Shown one piece after another: positions 13,535 to 27,497 of a stretch of DNA of 64,000 nt. The position numbers and the translations under genes were made by a program. Numbering within the stretch: position 1 is the stretch's first letter; each line of letters opens with the position of its first letter. The DNA is from Hyalella azteca (taxonomy: Eukaryota > Arthropoda > Malacostraca > Amphipoda > Hyalellidae), in assembly GCF_000764305.2 (NCBI RefSeq), contig NW_025940648.1, positions 342,289 through 406,288 of the forward strand. Direction: 5' to 3'. The notes beneath the pieces are model-generated. The model had not been told where the DNA came from and did no database searches. It saw nothing but the letters and a program-made list of their open reading frames with translations.

Positions 13535-14518
13535 GCGGAGCGAACGCACTAAGCTATTCATAGAAGCTGTAAACTCAACATACAGACTTTACTACTCATT
13601 ATTCTAGTGTATAACTGACTTGACTGCACTCATTCTTGCAATAACACAGATTAATATTCTATAGCAGATTTTGTTCACTTATTTTTGTTAAAGAAAAGAT
13701 TCATGACAAAGTCATTGGCTTGGATTCTTCTGACTGAGTTCTTGCTGCTTGCCAATTTGTCACGATTTCAATTTTCATCTTACAGCCGTTCTAACGGTAA
13801 CAATGAATTTTTCCGGAGCATTAATACTTCTAATGGAAGCTTTATATGAATTATTCTACTTTTTGCTTCAGTGACGACCAGTTCATGCAACAAATTTAAA
13901 AAGTTTAGAATGCTGATGTATTAAAGGTACAATATATTTATCACCATCGTACTCTTAAGGAGGTTCTTTGAACGTATGGGATTGGAATTATTTTATTTCG
14001 AGGTTGTCTAAAAATGCAAGAAATAAAAAATAAAATGTAAATCGATTTAAGAATCTTGTGGATAAGATTTATAGCAGCTCTCCCGAGAGCAGCATTTTGA
14101 CTGCTCCTTAAAGAAAGAAAATAATGGTACACGGAAGCCCCTCTCAGATTAATGAGAGCAAGTCGGCCAGAGGAACAAATTTTACCTCAAGTATTTCGGA
14201 CGCCTCCAAAATAAATGAACCCGAAAATGTGCTAAACTCAGGGCATCAAACTTCAAATTACCTCGAACGCCTGAAAATTTTTGAGCAAAGTTCAGGTGAC
14301 TCGTTCAAACCAGATTTCCGACACCTGCAACGACTCCAAGAATTAAAAATAATCGCCAACGAAAAATTTTACAGAGTTATGAAAAATTTCCGCTAGAATT
14401 TAAGAACATTTTTCTGTTTTTCATGGCGCTCAAGAAATTTTTAAAATTTTTAGAAAAATTCGGAGGCTTGTGAAGCATTTCTCCTACGGAATCGAAAATT
14501 TTTAACATAACATAGTGA

Positions 14519-14740
14519 TCTCGGCGCTGCAGTGTAGGCCTGATGTGGCCTGTCGCCGATTCTTTTCCTTTTCGTGCCTTGTTCACAGAAGATCTAATAT
14601 CGTTTCATTTGACCGGATATTTTCATGACTGACGATAGTTTCTATTAGCTACTAGACTTCCACCGGGTTCGATATGGTGCTGGGCATTTCAAATCTGAAC
14701 ATATATTTTTCCATAGCTTTGTATCCGAAGTAACCTATTT
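14519..14740 (+). repeat. Dispersed repeat, also in gene 2 intron 12
   Basis: Aligns loosely with 54918-55105 in the same orientation. Both have tggcctgt(c/t)gccgattctt, a (g)acgatagttt/gacgttggttt segment, and a tttcaa..ctgaacatata end. It is probably a fragment of an unidentified transposable element. Confidence 0.5.
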
Positions 14741-15073
14741 TCCTTATACCCTGCAAATTGGTAACAGAACTTTTATTATACCTTACCATGAAATTTTTTT
14801 ACATTCGAATTACTTGATCTTCCTATCGTAGGCAGCATCGAAAGATTTCTCGTAGGTAGTAGTTCCCCTTTCTTACCGTTAGAAATAAGGCAATTTTGCA
14901 GTGTATTTAGTGCAGCAATAATTCCGAATGGCCACAGCTGACGTCGCGCAGCAGCCGAGATCTACAGCAAAATGAGATACTGCAGGGCTAAGAATACTAG
15001 CGTTATTGCCTCGGTTGTGGTGCAGTTCCAGGAGGCCTCTAATTCAACAATAGTAGAGTGAATGTCTTTTTAC

Positions 15074-17508
15074 AAGACTTCTCTTTAACTTCACTTCTTG
15101 TTTGTTTGTCTGTCTGTCTGTCTGTCTGCTACAAATCTTATAATCGATATTTAACACACTTCTACCTGTCCAATCGATCTGAAATTTTGCACACTCGCGT
15201 AAAGTTGGAGACAATGCATGAATCAATTTACAGAATAAATAATTTTGTAAATTATAATTTTTTTTTCATTATTAAAAAAAAGTAAAAAATAATTTCGCCT
15301 GCTACAAATCTTATAATCCATATATGACACAATTTGACCTGTCCAATTGATCTGAAATTTTGCACAATTGCATAAAGTCAGGGACAATGCATGAATCAAT
15401 TGACAGAATAAATAATTTTGAGAATTTACAAAATTTTGATATCTTAAAAAATTTTTGAAAAATAATTTTGTTTCAATATTTGAAAATAAAATTAGAAATT
15501 CATTGTACATGTGTAACATCCAAGACACTGGATTGTTCAGAAGAAGTGTTGTCTTTAAAAGTAATTTTTAAACGCATATTATTTTATATTTTAAGGTATA
15601 ATATATTTAAGTCTGCTATCGTGTTTGATCGTGTTCACAAGCAGAAATTGCTTGTGTTCAGTTCAAGACTATAGTAATATGCCCGGTAATTTTTATGTAT
15701 TCTAGGGTATCATATATTTAAGTCTCCTATCGTTTGATCGTGTTCACAAGCAGAAATTGCTTGTGTTCAGTTCAAGACTTTAGTAATATGCCCAGTAGGT
15801 TTCTATTTACTCTAGGGTGTAATATATTTAAACCTCCTATCGTTTGATCGCGTTAATTAGAAGATATAGTTTGTGTTCAGTTTATGATTATAGTAATAAG
15901 CTCAGTAACTTTTTTTCTATTATAAGGTTTAATATATTTAAGTCTCCTATCGCTTGACCGTGTTCACAAGCAGAAATTTCTTGTGTTCAGTTCAAGACTA
16001 TAGTAATATGCCCAGTAATTTTTTATTTATTCTACGGTATAAATATATAAGACTGCTATCGATTGATCGCGTTAACTAGAAGATGTCGCTTGTGTTCAGT
16101 TTAAGATTATAGTAATAAGCTCAGTAACTTTTCTTAGATTCTAAAGTATAATATATTTAAGTCTCCCATCGTTTGATCGTGTTCACAAGCAGAAATTGCT
16201 TGTGTTCAGTTGAAGACTATAGTAATATGCCCAGTAATTTTTTATTTATTCTGAGGTATAATATATTTAAGTCTCCTATCGTTGGATCGCGTTAACTTGA
16301 AGAAGTCGTTTGTGTTCAGTTTAAGAATATAGTAATAAGCTCAGTAACTTCTTTTTATATTCTAAGGTATAATATATATGTCTCCTATCGTTTCATCGTG
16401 TTCACAAGCAGAAAGTGCTTGTGTTCAGTTCAAGACTATAGTAATATGCCCAGTAATTTTTTATTTATTTTGAGGTATAATATATTTAAGTCTCCTATCG
16501 TTGGATCGCGTTAACTAGAAGATGTCGCTTGTGTTCAGTTCAAGATTATAGTAATGAGCTCATTAACTTTTTTTTAGATTCTAAAGTATAATATATTCAA
16601 GTCTCCCATCGTTTGATCGTGTTCACAAGCAGAAATTGCTTGTGTTCAGTTCAAGACTATGATAATATGCCCGGTAATTTTTAATATAAAGATGGAATAA
16701 TATATTTCAGTCTCCTATCGTTTGATCGCGTTAACTAGAAAATACCACTTTTGTTCAGTTTAAGATTGTAGTAATAAGCTCAGTAACTTTTTTATATTCT
16801 AAGGTAGAATATATTTAAGTCTCTATCTTTTGATCGTGTTCAGAAGCAGAAATTGCTTGTGTTCAGTTGAAGACTATAGTAATATGCCCAGTAATTTTTT
16901 ATTAATTCTAGGGTATAATATAAATAAGTCATCTCGCTTGATCGCGTTAACTAGAAGAAATCGTTTGTGTTCAGTTTAAGATTATAGTAATAAGCTCAGT
17001 AACTTTCTTATAAGACTTCTCTTTAACTTCACTTCTTGTTTGTTTGTCTGTCTGCTACCTATCATATAATCGATATTTAACACACTTCTACCTGTCCAAT
17101 CGATCTGATCCAATTTGACACACTTGCGTAAAATTGGAGACAATGCATGATTCAATTGACAGAATAAATAATTTTATAAATTAAAAAAAAATTTTATTTA
17201 TTAAAAAAATAAAAAAATAATTTCGTCTACTACAAATCTTATAATCCGTATATGACACAATTTGAACTGTCCAATTGATCTGAAATTTTGCACAATTGCA
17301 AAGTCAGAGACAATGCATGAATCAATTGACAGAATTAACAATTTTGAAAATTTACAAAATTTTGATATCTTAAAAAAAAATTTTGAAAAATGATTTTTCT
17401 TTTAAATGTTTGAAAATAAAATTAGAAAGTCATTGTACATGTGTAACATACAAGACACTGGATTGTTCAGAAGTGTTGTCTTTAAAAAGTAATTTTTAAA
17501 CGCATATT
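15074..17508. repeat. Satellite island bounded by about 0.5-kb direct repeats
   Basis: The left flank (15074-15580) and right flank (17012-17508) are direct repeats of each other. Both start aagacttctctttaacttc and end aacgcatatt. Each flank itself holds two related halves with cctgtccaat(c/t)gatctga and gacaatgcatgaatcaat. Between them lies the 110-bp satellite array. The left flank also has a (TGTC)n run at about 15099-15127. The layout suggests a composite element that carries a satellite core, but no transposase or terminal motif was found. Confidence 0.75.
15609..17010. repeat. 110-bp satellite, 13 monomers, alternating A/B types
   Basis: Monomers start aagtctcctatcg at about 15609, 15720, 15830, 15940, 16049, 16159, 16269, 16379, 16489, 16599, 16709, 16817 and 16925, a period of 108-111 bp. 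Type A has cacaagcagaaattgcttgt and atgcccagtaa; type B has gttaactagaagatgtcg and aagctcagtaac. The order is A A then B A B A B A B A B A B, a 220-bp higher-order unit. Type A contains an inverted repeat (cacaagca/tgcttgtg) that type B lacks. Confidence 0.88.
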
Positions 17509-18994
17509 CTTTGAATTGAAGAAATGAGAACTCGAAAATTTGCGGTTAAGCCTCCAAACTGAAATTTGCCGAAGATCGCCTGGGGTCCGAATTGTTTTTC
17601 AACGTAAATCCTAAACAGCAGTCAACTGACGACGTTCGCCTAAATCTTAACATTTCCTAAATTATATCAAACCTTGGAAAATGTTTGTACCAAATTTTGG
17701 ATGTTTTCAAAGCTTAAGAAAATTTAATTTAATTAAAATTAAATTTAATTTCAAAGCTTAAGAAAACAAGGAGTATCAAAATACTGATGCTTAGATTGGG
17801 TCTTTAAATCGTTTCTGTGAGCCCAGAGCAAAACTAGAAGAGCAAAAGCACAGACTCAACAGAATGACCGTTTTTGAACTTCAATTGCATTCTTTCGCGG
17901 CACTTGGCAATTTCCCAAGCGTTATAAATTTGAAGAAAATTGATATATAGAGAGGTGCACGGGACCGTTCATCATGGAGCAACCATGGATTTCTATGGCC
18001 ATTATTTGGAACAATAACTCGTTCATTTCAAGAGGCTTAGTGCGTGGACGACACTGAAGAAGCGCTGAGCTTCAACGAGAAATGCAAACATAAGATAACA
18101 ATTTAAAATATGTTGTTCAAGTGCAACTAATCTACTCGGACTTCAAAAAATTTCATGTCTTACAACAGTTTTGTCGATAATTCCGATAAAAATGAGTGGG
18201 TTTAAGTTTGCAGATTTTCTCTCAGGCGGTAGCCGTAAACAGGAAATGTCATTACCAGTCGGCGGGAACATAAAACAGCGTCTTACTTATGAGACCGCAT
18301 TCCCAAAAGGGAAGTTTACTGAGACTTAAGACTTATGTTACTAAGAAATCGTGCAGGATAAATCCCGTACAAGATGAAAAATATTGCTGGATTATAAATA
18401 GACTTTTGTGAAGTGTTTTCTAGAGCAATACGTAGAATAAGAGTGTGGCAAAATATTGCACACGTGCACCAGTAATTTCTTCAAAAAATCAAAGTTCGGT
18501 AATCATTAGTGGGATGATGACTTCAGTGATAATTACATAAAAAAATATATAACTAATAATCGTCATCCTTTTTATAGGGAAGATTTTTCGTTTCCAGGAT
18601 CTTAGCTGCGTCTCCAATTAAGAAATAAGACTGGAGGACTCATCGGACTTGTTATTGGAATGGCAAGTCTCAGCTTCCGGGTACAGATGGCATTTTGACT
18701 CAAAACCTGATAGCGAAGATCTAATTACTGAGAATTCAAAGCAATATTAGCATAGAGCAAATTTCTGTCATTTTAGTAAAGGTTGGAGACCTAATTCCAG
18801 TCTCTCTCAAGATAAACACAAAACCATATTAGATCGAGCAGCAGCATAAGCGCACAGTTATTATGCATGGAACAACGACATTTTTAAATACAAGACAACG
18901 GTTCAAGATTACCATGTTAATTGAAGTCAAATATCGATATCGAATAACCGGAGGTCGTCATTGGAATTCCTCTAGGGACGGACAGAATTCGGTA
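17509..18994. other. No gene recognised
   Basis: Unique AT-rich sequence between the satellite island and the 42-bp minisatellite. The only structure is an 18-bp direct repeat (tttcaaagcttaagaaaa, about 17705 and 17750) around an AATT-rich near-palindrome. Confidence 0.45.
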
Positions 18995-19755
18995 ATAAGG
19001 TGATTGTGTTAGAGGAGCTCGATGATTGTGTTTGTGATGGGGTGATTGTGTTAGAGGAGCTCGATGATTGTGTTTGTGATGGGGTGATTGTGTTCGATGA
19101 GCTCAATGATTGTGTTTGTGATGGGGTAATTGTGTTCGATGAGCTCAACGATTGTGTTTGTGATGGGGTGATTGTGTTCGAGGAGCTCGACGATTGTGTT
19201 TGTGATGCGGTGATGGTGTTAGAGGAGCTCGATGATTGTGTTTGTGATGTGGTGATTGTGTTCGAGGAGCTCGATGATTGTGTTTGTGATGGGGTGATTG
19301 TGTTCGAGGAGCTCAACGATTGTGTTTGTGATGGGGTGATTGTGTTCGAGGAGCTCGACGATTGTGTTTGTGATGCGGTGATGGTGTTCGAGGAGCTCGA
19401 TGATTGTGTTTGTGATGAGGTGATGGTGTCCGAGGAGCGCGACCGTAAGCTTGTGATGACGTTATGGTGTCTGAAAAGTTAGATCTTTAATACTTGTGAT
19501 GATGTTATTGTTTCGGAATAGTTAGATTGTAGTGCTGGTGATGAGGATGTCGTGTCTGAAAAGCTCGTTCGTAATGATTGTGATGAGTTATGATTTCGGA
19601 ATACGTGATCGTAGTCCTTTAATGTGGTCACGGGGTCTGAAAGTTTAATGATTGTGTTTGTAATGATATCAGTTGCGATGTTAGTAATAGTGTCACAGGA
19701 ACTCAGGATTATTGTGTTGGTGATGAAATGATGGTGTACGAGGAGTTCTTTGGCT
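18995..19755. repeat. 42-bp minisatellite, about 10 clean copies plus decayed copies
   Basis: The unit is about ggtgattgtgttcgaggagc followed by tcgatgattgtgtttgtgatg. Ten clean copies run from 19000 to about 19419, and degenerate copies with the same wording trail to about 19755. The unit length divides by 3, so both strands are open: VIVFEELDDCVCDG repeats on + and SSSNTITPSQTQS repeats on -. Nothing around it looks like a gene, so I do not call it coding. Confidence 0.88.
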
Positions 19756-22700
19756 TTCTAGAAATATGTCGCTTGATTGGTGTATTTTTTCAGTTGTACA
19801 CTTCTAGGACATAGTATATCCCTACTCATGAAGTCTTGATAGTCTTATCAAGATTCAGTTAGTGGTGACCTTTTCACGTAAACAGTAGTTTTCTATATTT
19901 GTATGAATGAATAATCTCCTCCTGCAACGGATACCTGATATTATTCTGCACAATTCAATTATGCTCATTTCAGCGTAAATAATAGACAGTATATTCAAGT
20001 TATCAAGTAATTTGCGTCCAGGTAATTTCGCTTACCAACAGAAACCAACGTCCGCATTACAAACTAACCCTGACAATGGCGAGTAAAATTTTCACAAGAA
20101 AACCGAGTGAGACGATGTACGTTACCGCAGACTTGCAGCCTGGACAGGACACAGGCTGCTTTAAATACTCAATTATGGACGACAGGGTGACCCCAACTGA
20201 GCCACGTCCACGTTTTCGCCCGAATGAATGGAATGTCACACAGTCACACTGGAACAGTCACACTGAAACCAAACGACTGAAAGACATTTGAGATATTTTA
20301 TGCAGTTTAGACGGGCGCATGTTTCTTTACAAGAATTCGGGGCTGCCTTAGAACAATTTTTGTTTCAACTATCTCTAAATGAATGAAAGAGTTAACAAAT
20401 AGTTCAAAAATTTCAAAGTTCTGTCATTGATGCGAAACCACCAGGTACTACTAAAAAAGCGAAATCAAATTTTGGTCAACGTTGTTTAAACGTCATCTAA
20501 CTTGTAGGAAGATTTAAAAATGCCAAAGATATCATACTTAAATTAGCCTCTGTAATTATACAATTGAATCGCACCAGTAGAAGACTTCGATACTAATTTA
20601 GCCATTAGTTTTTAGCCACAGCCATCGGTTTTTAGAAAGCATAGTCGCCCACAAGGCTCCACTATATTTCGCCCACTACGTCTTCTCTTACTGAAAACTC
20701 AATTCCCAACAAATCCTAATGCAAATCTAACGATCTGCAATCGCATTACCATGCATCGACCGAAGGAAGCACGATGTGAAACGTCGTTTGGAGTCTAGCT
20801 CGCCTCAATACATTTTTATTGTTTGAAATCGTAAAACGTGGTAAAAGTCAATTAACTGTGTTAGGACAGGCTTTCCAGCAAGAACCTGCACTCAGGGCAA
20901 CACTCTTCTACAGTACGCATTAGTTTATTTTTGTTTATTTATTGCTCCTGTAATTTATTTGTATTAATTTTCTCAGGGACAAAATTTTGAGGAACTTTAA
21001 TGGCAGCAATAGTTTAACTATTTATTTACAATGGCTTAAACTGAACCTCGTGTTAGAATTAATATGTTCTTCTTAATGGCCAGTAAAAAGTTCTTTGTTT
21101 CGATGCAAAAAAAAGCATGACCTACGACCTTACAACTGGCATTTAATATTGAGCTATCATTATTCATTTATATTAAACTGAGACTCTCAATTTACAGCAT
21201 GTGCAATAAGAAACAAACTATCGTCATTTAGTGACGTAAATCTACGATATTTGAATCAATTTACGATTCCCTAAATCTCACTAAAGACTAAACTCGCATC
21301 TAACTTCAAGATCTTCTCAGGAGCGCATCGCACATAAGCGTTGCAAAGCAGAATTCAGTCCGGAAATTCCCGAGGGAAACGAGCGAGACGATGATATTGC
21401 ACGGCTTTGCAACTAAGGACAAATGAAGAGATATATTTCTGACAGCGAGGGCTACCGGCTGCACAATCGTCGGGTTCGCTTCAATGTCTCGGATTTGAAG
21501 CTCAGCTTGAGTCATCACATTTCGGAGTCGAAACTGGTTACTCAGATTTGCGTCAAGGAGAATGGGATCAGAGGGATCACGCGGTACGATAACATTGTGA
21601 CTATGCCCAAGAATACATAAGCCTTAGGTAGCACAATTTAACAGTGACAATATATTACAGTTTAAAAATCTGACGACGAAATTCCTAAGGCTGTGGATGC
21701 AGTTTTTTAAACAAAAAATGTGCCTTGTTGCTTAAAGTCTTTTTTAAATATTGACAGAGGTTGAAATAATATCGCGCTTCAGTAACGTTTGCTGGAAAGC
21801 TTACCACGTTGACAAGAAATTCTACCAAGTAAAAGGAAACGCATCCTAAATTCTTCGTTAATGGAAAAGCTACAAGGAAAAATGCCCGCAGATTGAGCAC
21901 GACCAATTTCATGATACGTCATTAAACTTTTCCGTATTTGAGCAAATTTTAAATATAAATGATCTGATTCAACGCAAGTGTTCGCAGGTCGTGGGCTTGT
22001 TTGCAGAACATGATAAGTGAGAGCTAGGGTGGCCAGACACTGTGTGGTATACAAGCACGCCGCCGCCTCTGATATACGACGCGTCCTAACTCCCCTCGTA
22101 TGCTTCCACGTCTCTTCGCCTTCACTACATCACAGAACGCACCTCCCCTCCATGACGCTGCCAAGACCCGGCGAAACGATTGAACTTAGGAAATTGTGAC
22201 CAGTAGTCCCAATGGTTGCATGATCATAACATGATGATTTGGATCCATTGACCTAGAGGCCGTTTATGTTACGAAAAGTCACGGTAAAACTAAAAGCAGC
22301 GTTACTGAGTTTTTTTAACATCGCTGATAGTTCAGCAGTTTCCATCCGGTGAAAACGCTCCGAACAGTCAGCCGCTTGTGGCGATATGCTAATTACTCTA
22401 CTCGGGTCTGCAGTCTTGGGTTCTGAATCTCATGTCTTTGCATGTATGATATCAATCCGAAGACTTTAGAGATTTTAAATGAAAAGCTTTAAATTGTTTT
22501 GCCAATGATTAGTAATTTGATGCTACTATAAGAAACTGACGCAAAATAACTTGGAGAGAAAACCTTATAGACATGAAGCTCACTTTGAATTAATTCAGAT
22601 TTTCCAGATGGTAGCATATTTCTTGCCAGAAATACCAACATGTTATATCGTTTACGGTATTCGAGAACAAATGTACAAATGTAACATACTTATCCTTATT

Positions 22701-24584
22701 GATAGGTTATTTACTGATGTACTGCAGCTTATAATTCACATCTAATGTCATCGACTGCGATTTATACCTCGATGAATTTAACTTGTTTTTAGTAAGTGAG
22801 AAGCGCAAATTTTGTAATCGTCCAAATAATCTACATTAACTTTGGTCAATAAATTCAACGTGAATTTATGTGGAAACAGTTTAGAGGTCGTGAAATACTA
22901 AACTAAATGAATAAGGGTTTTAAATGTTGTATTAATGAGTATTTTAATTATAATCTGTTCTAGGGAGTGTCAAGTTATTGATCCTAGGGTTGCAGGTACG
23001 AGAGGGATAAATATGGACGTTGACTTAAGGGCGACATCACATGTCTTTGTTGATACGTATCTCAGTAAAAGAGAGATTAATTTAAATTACGTAACAATTC
23101 ATGTTTAAATTTTCTTAGCTTTAATCAAAGTTGCTGAAACTTACCAATAAATATTTCATCTACTATATAAAATAAATCGAATCGATCATGTAAAAAAACG
23201 GGCTTGAAACTATTACGAACGGAAAGAAATAAAGGTAACGTAGCTCTACAAGGCAAAACGTTTTCGAATAATGAAACTCACTGCGAAAAGTATACTTCAT
23301 TTCCTATCGTTTTTTTCCATCTCACTTTCTCTGACAAAACGGAAAAAGTCGTTTGTCAGAAATAGGTCGTACGAAATGCATAGGTCGTACGACATGCATA
23401 AACTACATGTACAGAGCTGAATTAAAAAGTCATAAATAGCATATTGTCAGCAAGTAAAAACTACAGGAAACATTGCTAGATCTAATAATAACCATTCAAT
23501 GATTTGTAATTTAATTTCAAATAAAATACTTCCAATTCATTTTAATGGCCTTAAAATAACCGTAATTTTACACTCGATGTAGCATTTGCCGTCTAATGAA
23601 TGCAGATCATGACTTGGCATCAACACTCGCTTGATGCAATCGTCTGTGAATAATATTACGGGTAAAAAGGCAGGATAGGAGCATTCTCGAAGATAGAATT
23701 ATTCGAATTCAGCAAAAAAAATCACTAGAACATTTCTACAGCATCAAGGAATATTATATTGAAATGTAAATATTTCTATTCAATTATCCCATAATTCCTT
23801 GAAGTTATCAAGACAAAAAAACTTCTTGCAGATTTTTGGCCAGTCGCAATCATTTGTTAAGTTGATAAGTTCATACCCATGCATCTAAGCGTTATTTTCC
23901 TCAAACGTAATAGGTTCCGTTTAGAGTCCACTATTTCCTCAGGCAAATCAAAGACTTCTAAGCTTTTTAGTTCCTTTTGATTCATAAGCAAGAGGAAATT
24001 TTCATTCCAAAACGGATACGAGTTTCGGAAATTAGGCGCACAAATCACAAAAATTTATTACGCCGTTTAACCTTGGACAGAGCGCTAGTCAATGGTGGGA
24101 AGAGAATGCGGTGGTTTTTTCTTGATTTATAACTCTGCATTTCCTATTGCTCGAAGCAATGTTGCTTCAAATACTTTTTATAAATTAAAGTGCTACCGAA
24201 CGCCAGAATATAAAATTTATTCGATTTCACGTAGATATTACACTAATATATGTATTCTAATATTTTCGAATCTACTACAAGGCTTAATTTTCATCTAGTT
24301 TCTCAGTGTAGGCATTTAAAATCAAATAAAAAATAGAACCGCTCATTAGCATACGAAGTTTACCTAAAAAAAGTAAGCGAGTGAAATATATAACAAAATG
24401 CACACATGCATCTCAGCACCTATAGTTTGAAAGAAATATCATCATTAATCATCAATGATCAATTTTTAAATTAATTTTTTATTTCAGCATTTTCCTTGAC
24501 AATTCAAACGAAGCGGCCTTATAGGACCCGCACAACAGGAAAATGCCAGCCAGTACTCAGGATTTGCTAATAACATTGTCATCG

Positions 24585-24890
24585 TATATGATGAGTATTT
24601 ACCCATCATCATGATGAGTATATGAGGAGTATTTATCCATCATCATGATGAGTATATGATGAGTATTTACCCATCATCATGATGAGTATATGATGAGTAT
24701 TTACCCATCATCATGATGAGTATATGATGAGTATTTATCCATCATCATGATGAGTATATGATGAGTATTTACCCATCATCATGATGAGTATATGATTAGT
24801 ATTTACCCATCATCATGATGAGTATATGATGAGTATTTACCCATCATCATGAGTATTTACCCATTATCATCACATGATGAGTATTTACCC
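24585..24890. repeat. 34-bp palindrome-bearing minisatellite
   Basis: The unit is acccatcatcatgatgagta followed by tatgatgagtattt, repeated at 24601, 24635, 24669 and onward in strict 34-bp steps, about 8 copies with partial units at the right. Each unit holds the perfect palindrome tcatcatgatga. There are no coding signs. Confidence 0.9.
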
Positions 24891-26269
24891 ATCGTGTATG
24901 TCCACTTCGGCAAATGCAATATACTTTACCAATTAACTAATGAAATTAGCAGTATTCGTATCTTTGAAAGAAAGTATTATATGCAAGAAAGTCGACGTCT
25001 ATTAATCCGAGTGCTCTCAATCGGCACTCAGTTCATCATTGCGGCGAATCGGAGACTTGTTGAATGAATTTCAAATTCAATTCGATTTTGGTACCGCTCA
25101 CTCAGAGTCCGTGGGCGTAAACAACAATTTTTATAGATCAGAAAACTCAATCCGATCACTAATGCGCGGGCGAGTTTAGAAGCACGTACACTGAAGATTT
25201 TTTCAGCACGTACCGAATGGAATATGAAAAACTGGGCAATAAGTGTCCGAACTCGAACTAGATAGTGGATGCGGATGCAGGTTTATTTTTAATGTTTCTT
25301 TTGAAGACAATTTTTTGAGAATTACTCGTAGAAATCTCAGGGAAAAAATTATAGGCATGCAATCTACAATTTTGTTATCCGCTTTATTCCTCGATCTTTT
25401 GGTCCTCAGCCATATACTGATGCTACGAGACGTGGGTAACCTGCATACTCGAATGTCATCAAAATTCCCGTCAGAGCCATCAATGATCGTCGAGGAATTC
25501 TGGAATTCACAAATAATGGGTGATTAATGTTGAGCTCTAACATGTAATTAGTATTTTTTATATTGCACGTAGCACGTAATTGTCCGAGTATAGTTAACCT
25601 CAGATAAAATTAATTATGAAAGACAAGAAGCATTTTGCTTAACGTCGATATAAAAAAGCAATTCAAATCTTCGAAAATACTGATTTAAAATCACAATTTC
25701 AACATATTCTTGTTGATTGAATGATATCCAAATGAATAAAGATAATTTTTAACATGCCTTGACAACTTGTTCGGAAACTTTTTCAATCTGATAAAGATAA
25801 AACTAAAAATATTCGAAAATAAATTGTAAGAAAAAATTTTGAATTATAACGAAAAATGTATTTGATTCAGTAAAATAATACCCTGCTCTGAAGTTTTCGA
25901 GAACTCATAGAAGAAGCAAAGGACAAAAAAAGTTTTTTTCAACTTCAACTCATAACTCATTATTTTTTTCGAAGGTCTCGGGATACTTTAGAACCGATTC
26001 TCTAGAGCGCCCGACGACGAGCTTCCAAAGAAATCGAACAAAAATATGAGACGCAGAAAAAAATGTCATCATAGATCAAGGCGCCGCAGATGAAACGTGA
26101 ATTTGGATGATTGAGCGATGCATATCAGTAACATTAGCACATTAACACAGAAAACACTCCCATCATTCGCTAATTTATTTCATTGTATTTATTCATCAGT
26201 CACAATGTGGTGACAATTATCAGGCCGAGAACCTAAAACATCTTCTTTAAAGAATTCTAATTCCTAATT

Positions 26270-26575
26270 AATTAATTTGTTCGATTCATTTAACTCAATT
26301 CTAATTTAATTTTATTTTAAGTTAAATTTAATTCTAGTTTATTTTAATTTCATTTAATTTCATTTTCATTTCATTTAATTTCATTCAAGTTAATTTTAAT
26401 CTAATTTTAATCTAATTTGTGTCTAATTTTAATTTAATTTCATTAATTTTAAGTATCCTTCCGTTTTAGTTGAATTCGAATTTAAATCTAATGCAATTTT
26501 AATTTAATTATAGTTCCGTTTTAATTCCAATTCAATTATAATTCAATTTTAATTCATAATTATTTAAAATAATCG
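26270..26575. repeat. Low-complexity TTTAATT-rich tract
   Basis: About 300 bp composed of variants of taattttaatttaattt, strongly biased to A and T. No regular period longer than about 10 bp is evident, and no other feature is seen. Confidence 0.7.
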
Positions 26576-27497
26576 AATTTAAATCTCAAATTTTAATTCA
26601 ATTCTTAGATATAGTAAATTTGAGTTTAACTTGTTCATGTGTCCTTTCCCGCTAATAAAATAATTGTACGAAACTTCGATACTCGCAAACCTGCTCATGC
26701 ACTCGAATTTTGGCAAAAAAAATCGGAATGAGTCATCGGAGAGAATGAAATCATCTTTCCCATGCATATTGGTCATTCGTTGAGCCCCCTTGACATGTGA
26801 ACTAATAACTTGTCAACGTTGTAATTAAACATCACACCTAATGAGGATTTGGTGTCGACGAGCACCTATCACATAGCAATATGATGACCAAAAGTAAATA
26901 AGCAGGAGCTTCCACGTCAGTGATCTCAGTGTTTAATCAGATAAAATTTACAATTAGTACCATAATCAAATGAAATTTCCCGAATTTATTCCGAGAACGA
27001 GCGTCAAATTATGCAAATCTTTCGACCTGAATAATCGAGCATTTTCTGCTGATAACATTTTGCTTAGATCATCACACAATTACAAATTCAAAAATGGATT
27101 AAAATATCTGCGAACATTTAACGTAAGGCAATAATTAATGGTTTTGTGTACATACTAATAAATAACTGGAAATACATATAAAACACAATTCTGTGATTCA
27201 TATTCTTCACGTGTCGGAAAAGCACTGTCAGGTTAAACTATGAACACAACACGTAATTACTTATGCATTCAGATTTTCAGAGTGGAAGCAATTAGTCCGT
27301 CAGTATGCATAGCTGTTGCATGAATTATGACGTTTTCTTGCATAATCTAACATAGTGAGTTATTTCAAATTAGTGGCGAATTAAAAACTAGAAATATTTC
27401 CGGAAGACGTCGAAAAGTGAAGTGAGCCTAACGGCTTGTTCTCTAAAGATAAGAGAATAACTGTAAAAAGGCTAGAGCTCTACATCAGCTGAAAAAG

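Larger units (their letters stand above)
19756..27497. other. No gene recognised upstream of gene 1
   Basis: Apart from the 34-bp minisatellite and the TTTAATT tract, it holds only short open frames without family resemblance (20076-20291, 21423-21620 and 25243-25527). A small direct repeat with the palindrome gtcgtacgac lies near 23365-23400. The last few hundred bases must include the gene 1 promoter and 5' UTR, but no core element can be assigned. Confidence 0.45.

Noticed and set aside
13188..13561. Two long - strand frames with repeated hydrophobic peptide
   Set aside because: They exist only because a 132-bp duplication (a multiple of three) repeats one open stretch.
18972..19482. Opposed open frames of 114 and 160 codons
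   Set aside because: Both are products of the 42-bp minisatellite; no start context, splice partners or flanking coding sequence.
20076..20291. Open frame of 71 codons starting in a good ATG context
   Set aside because: No family resemblance and no splice-compatible neighbours; it cannot be told from chance.
24585..24890. CRISPR-like regular repeat array
   Set aside because: There are no distinct spacers (units abut directly) and the window is animal DNA.
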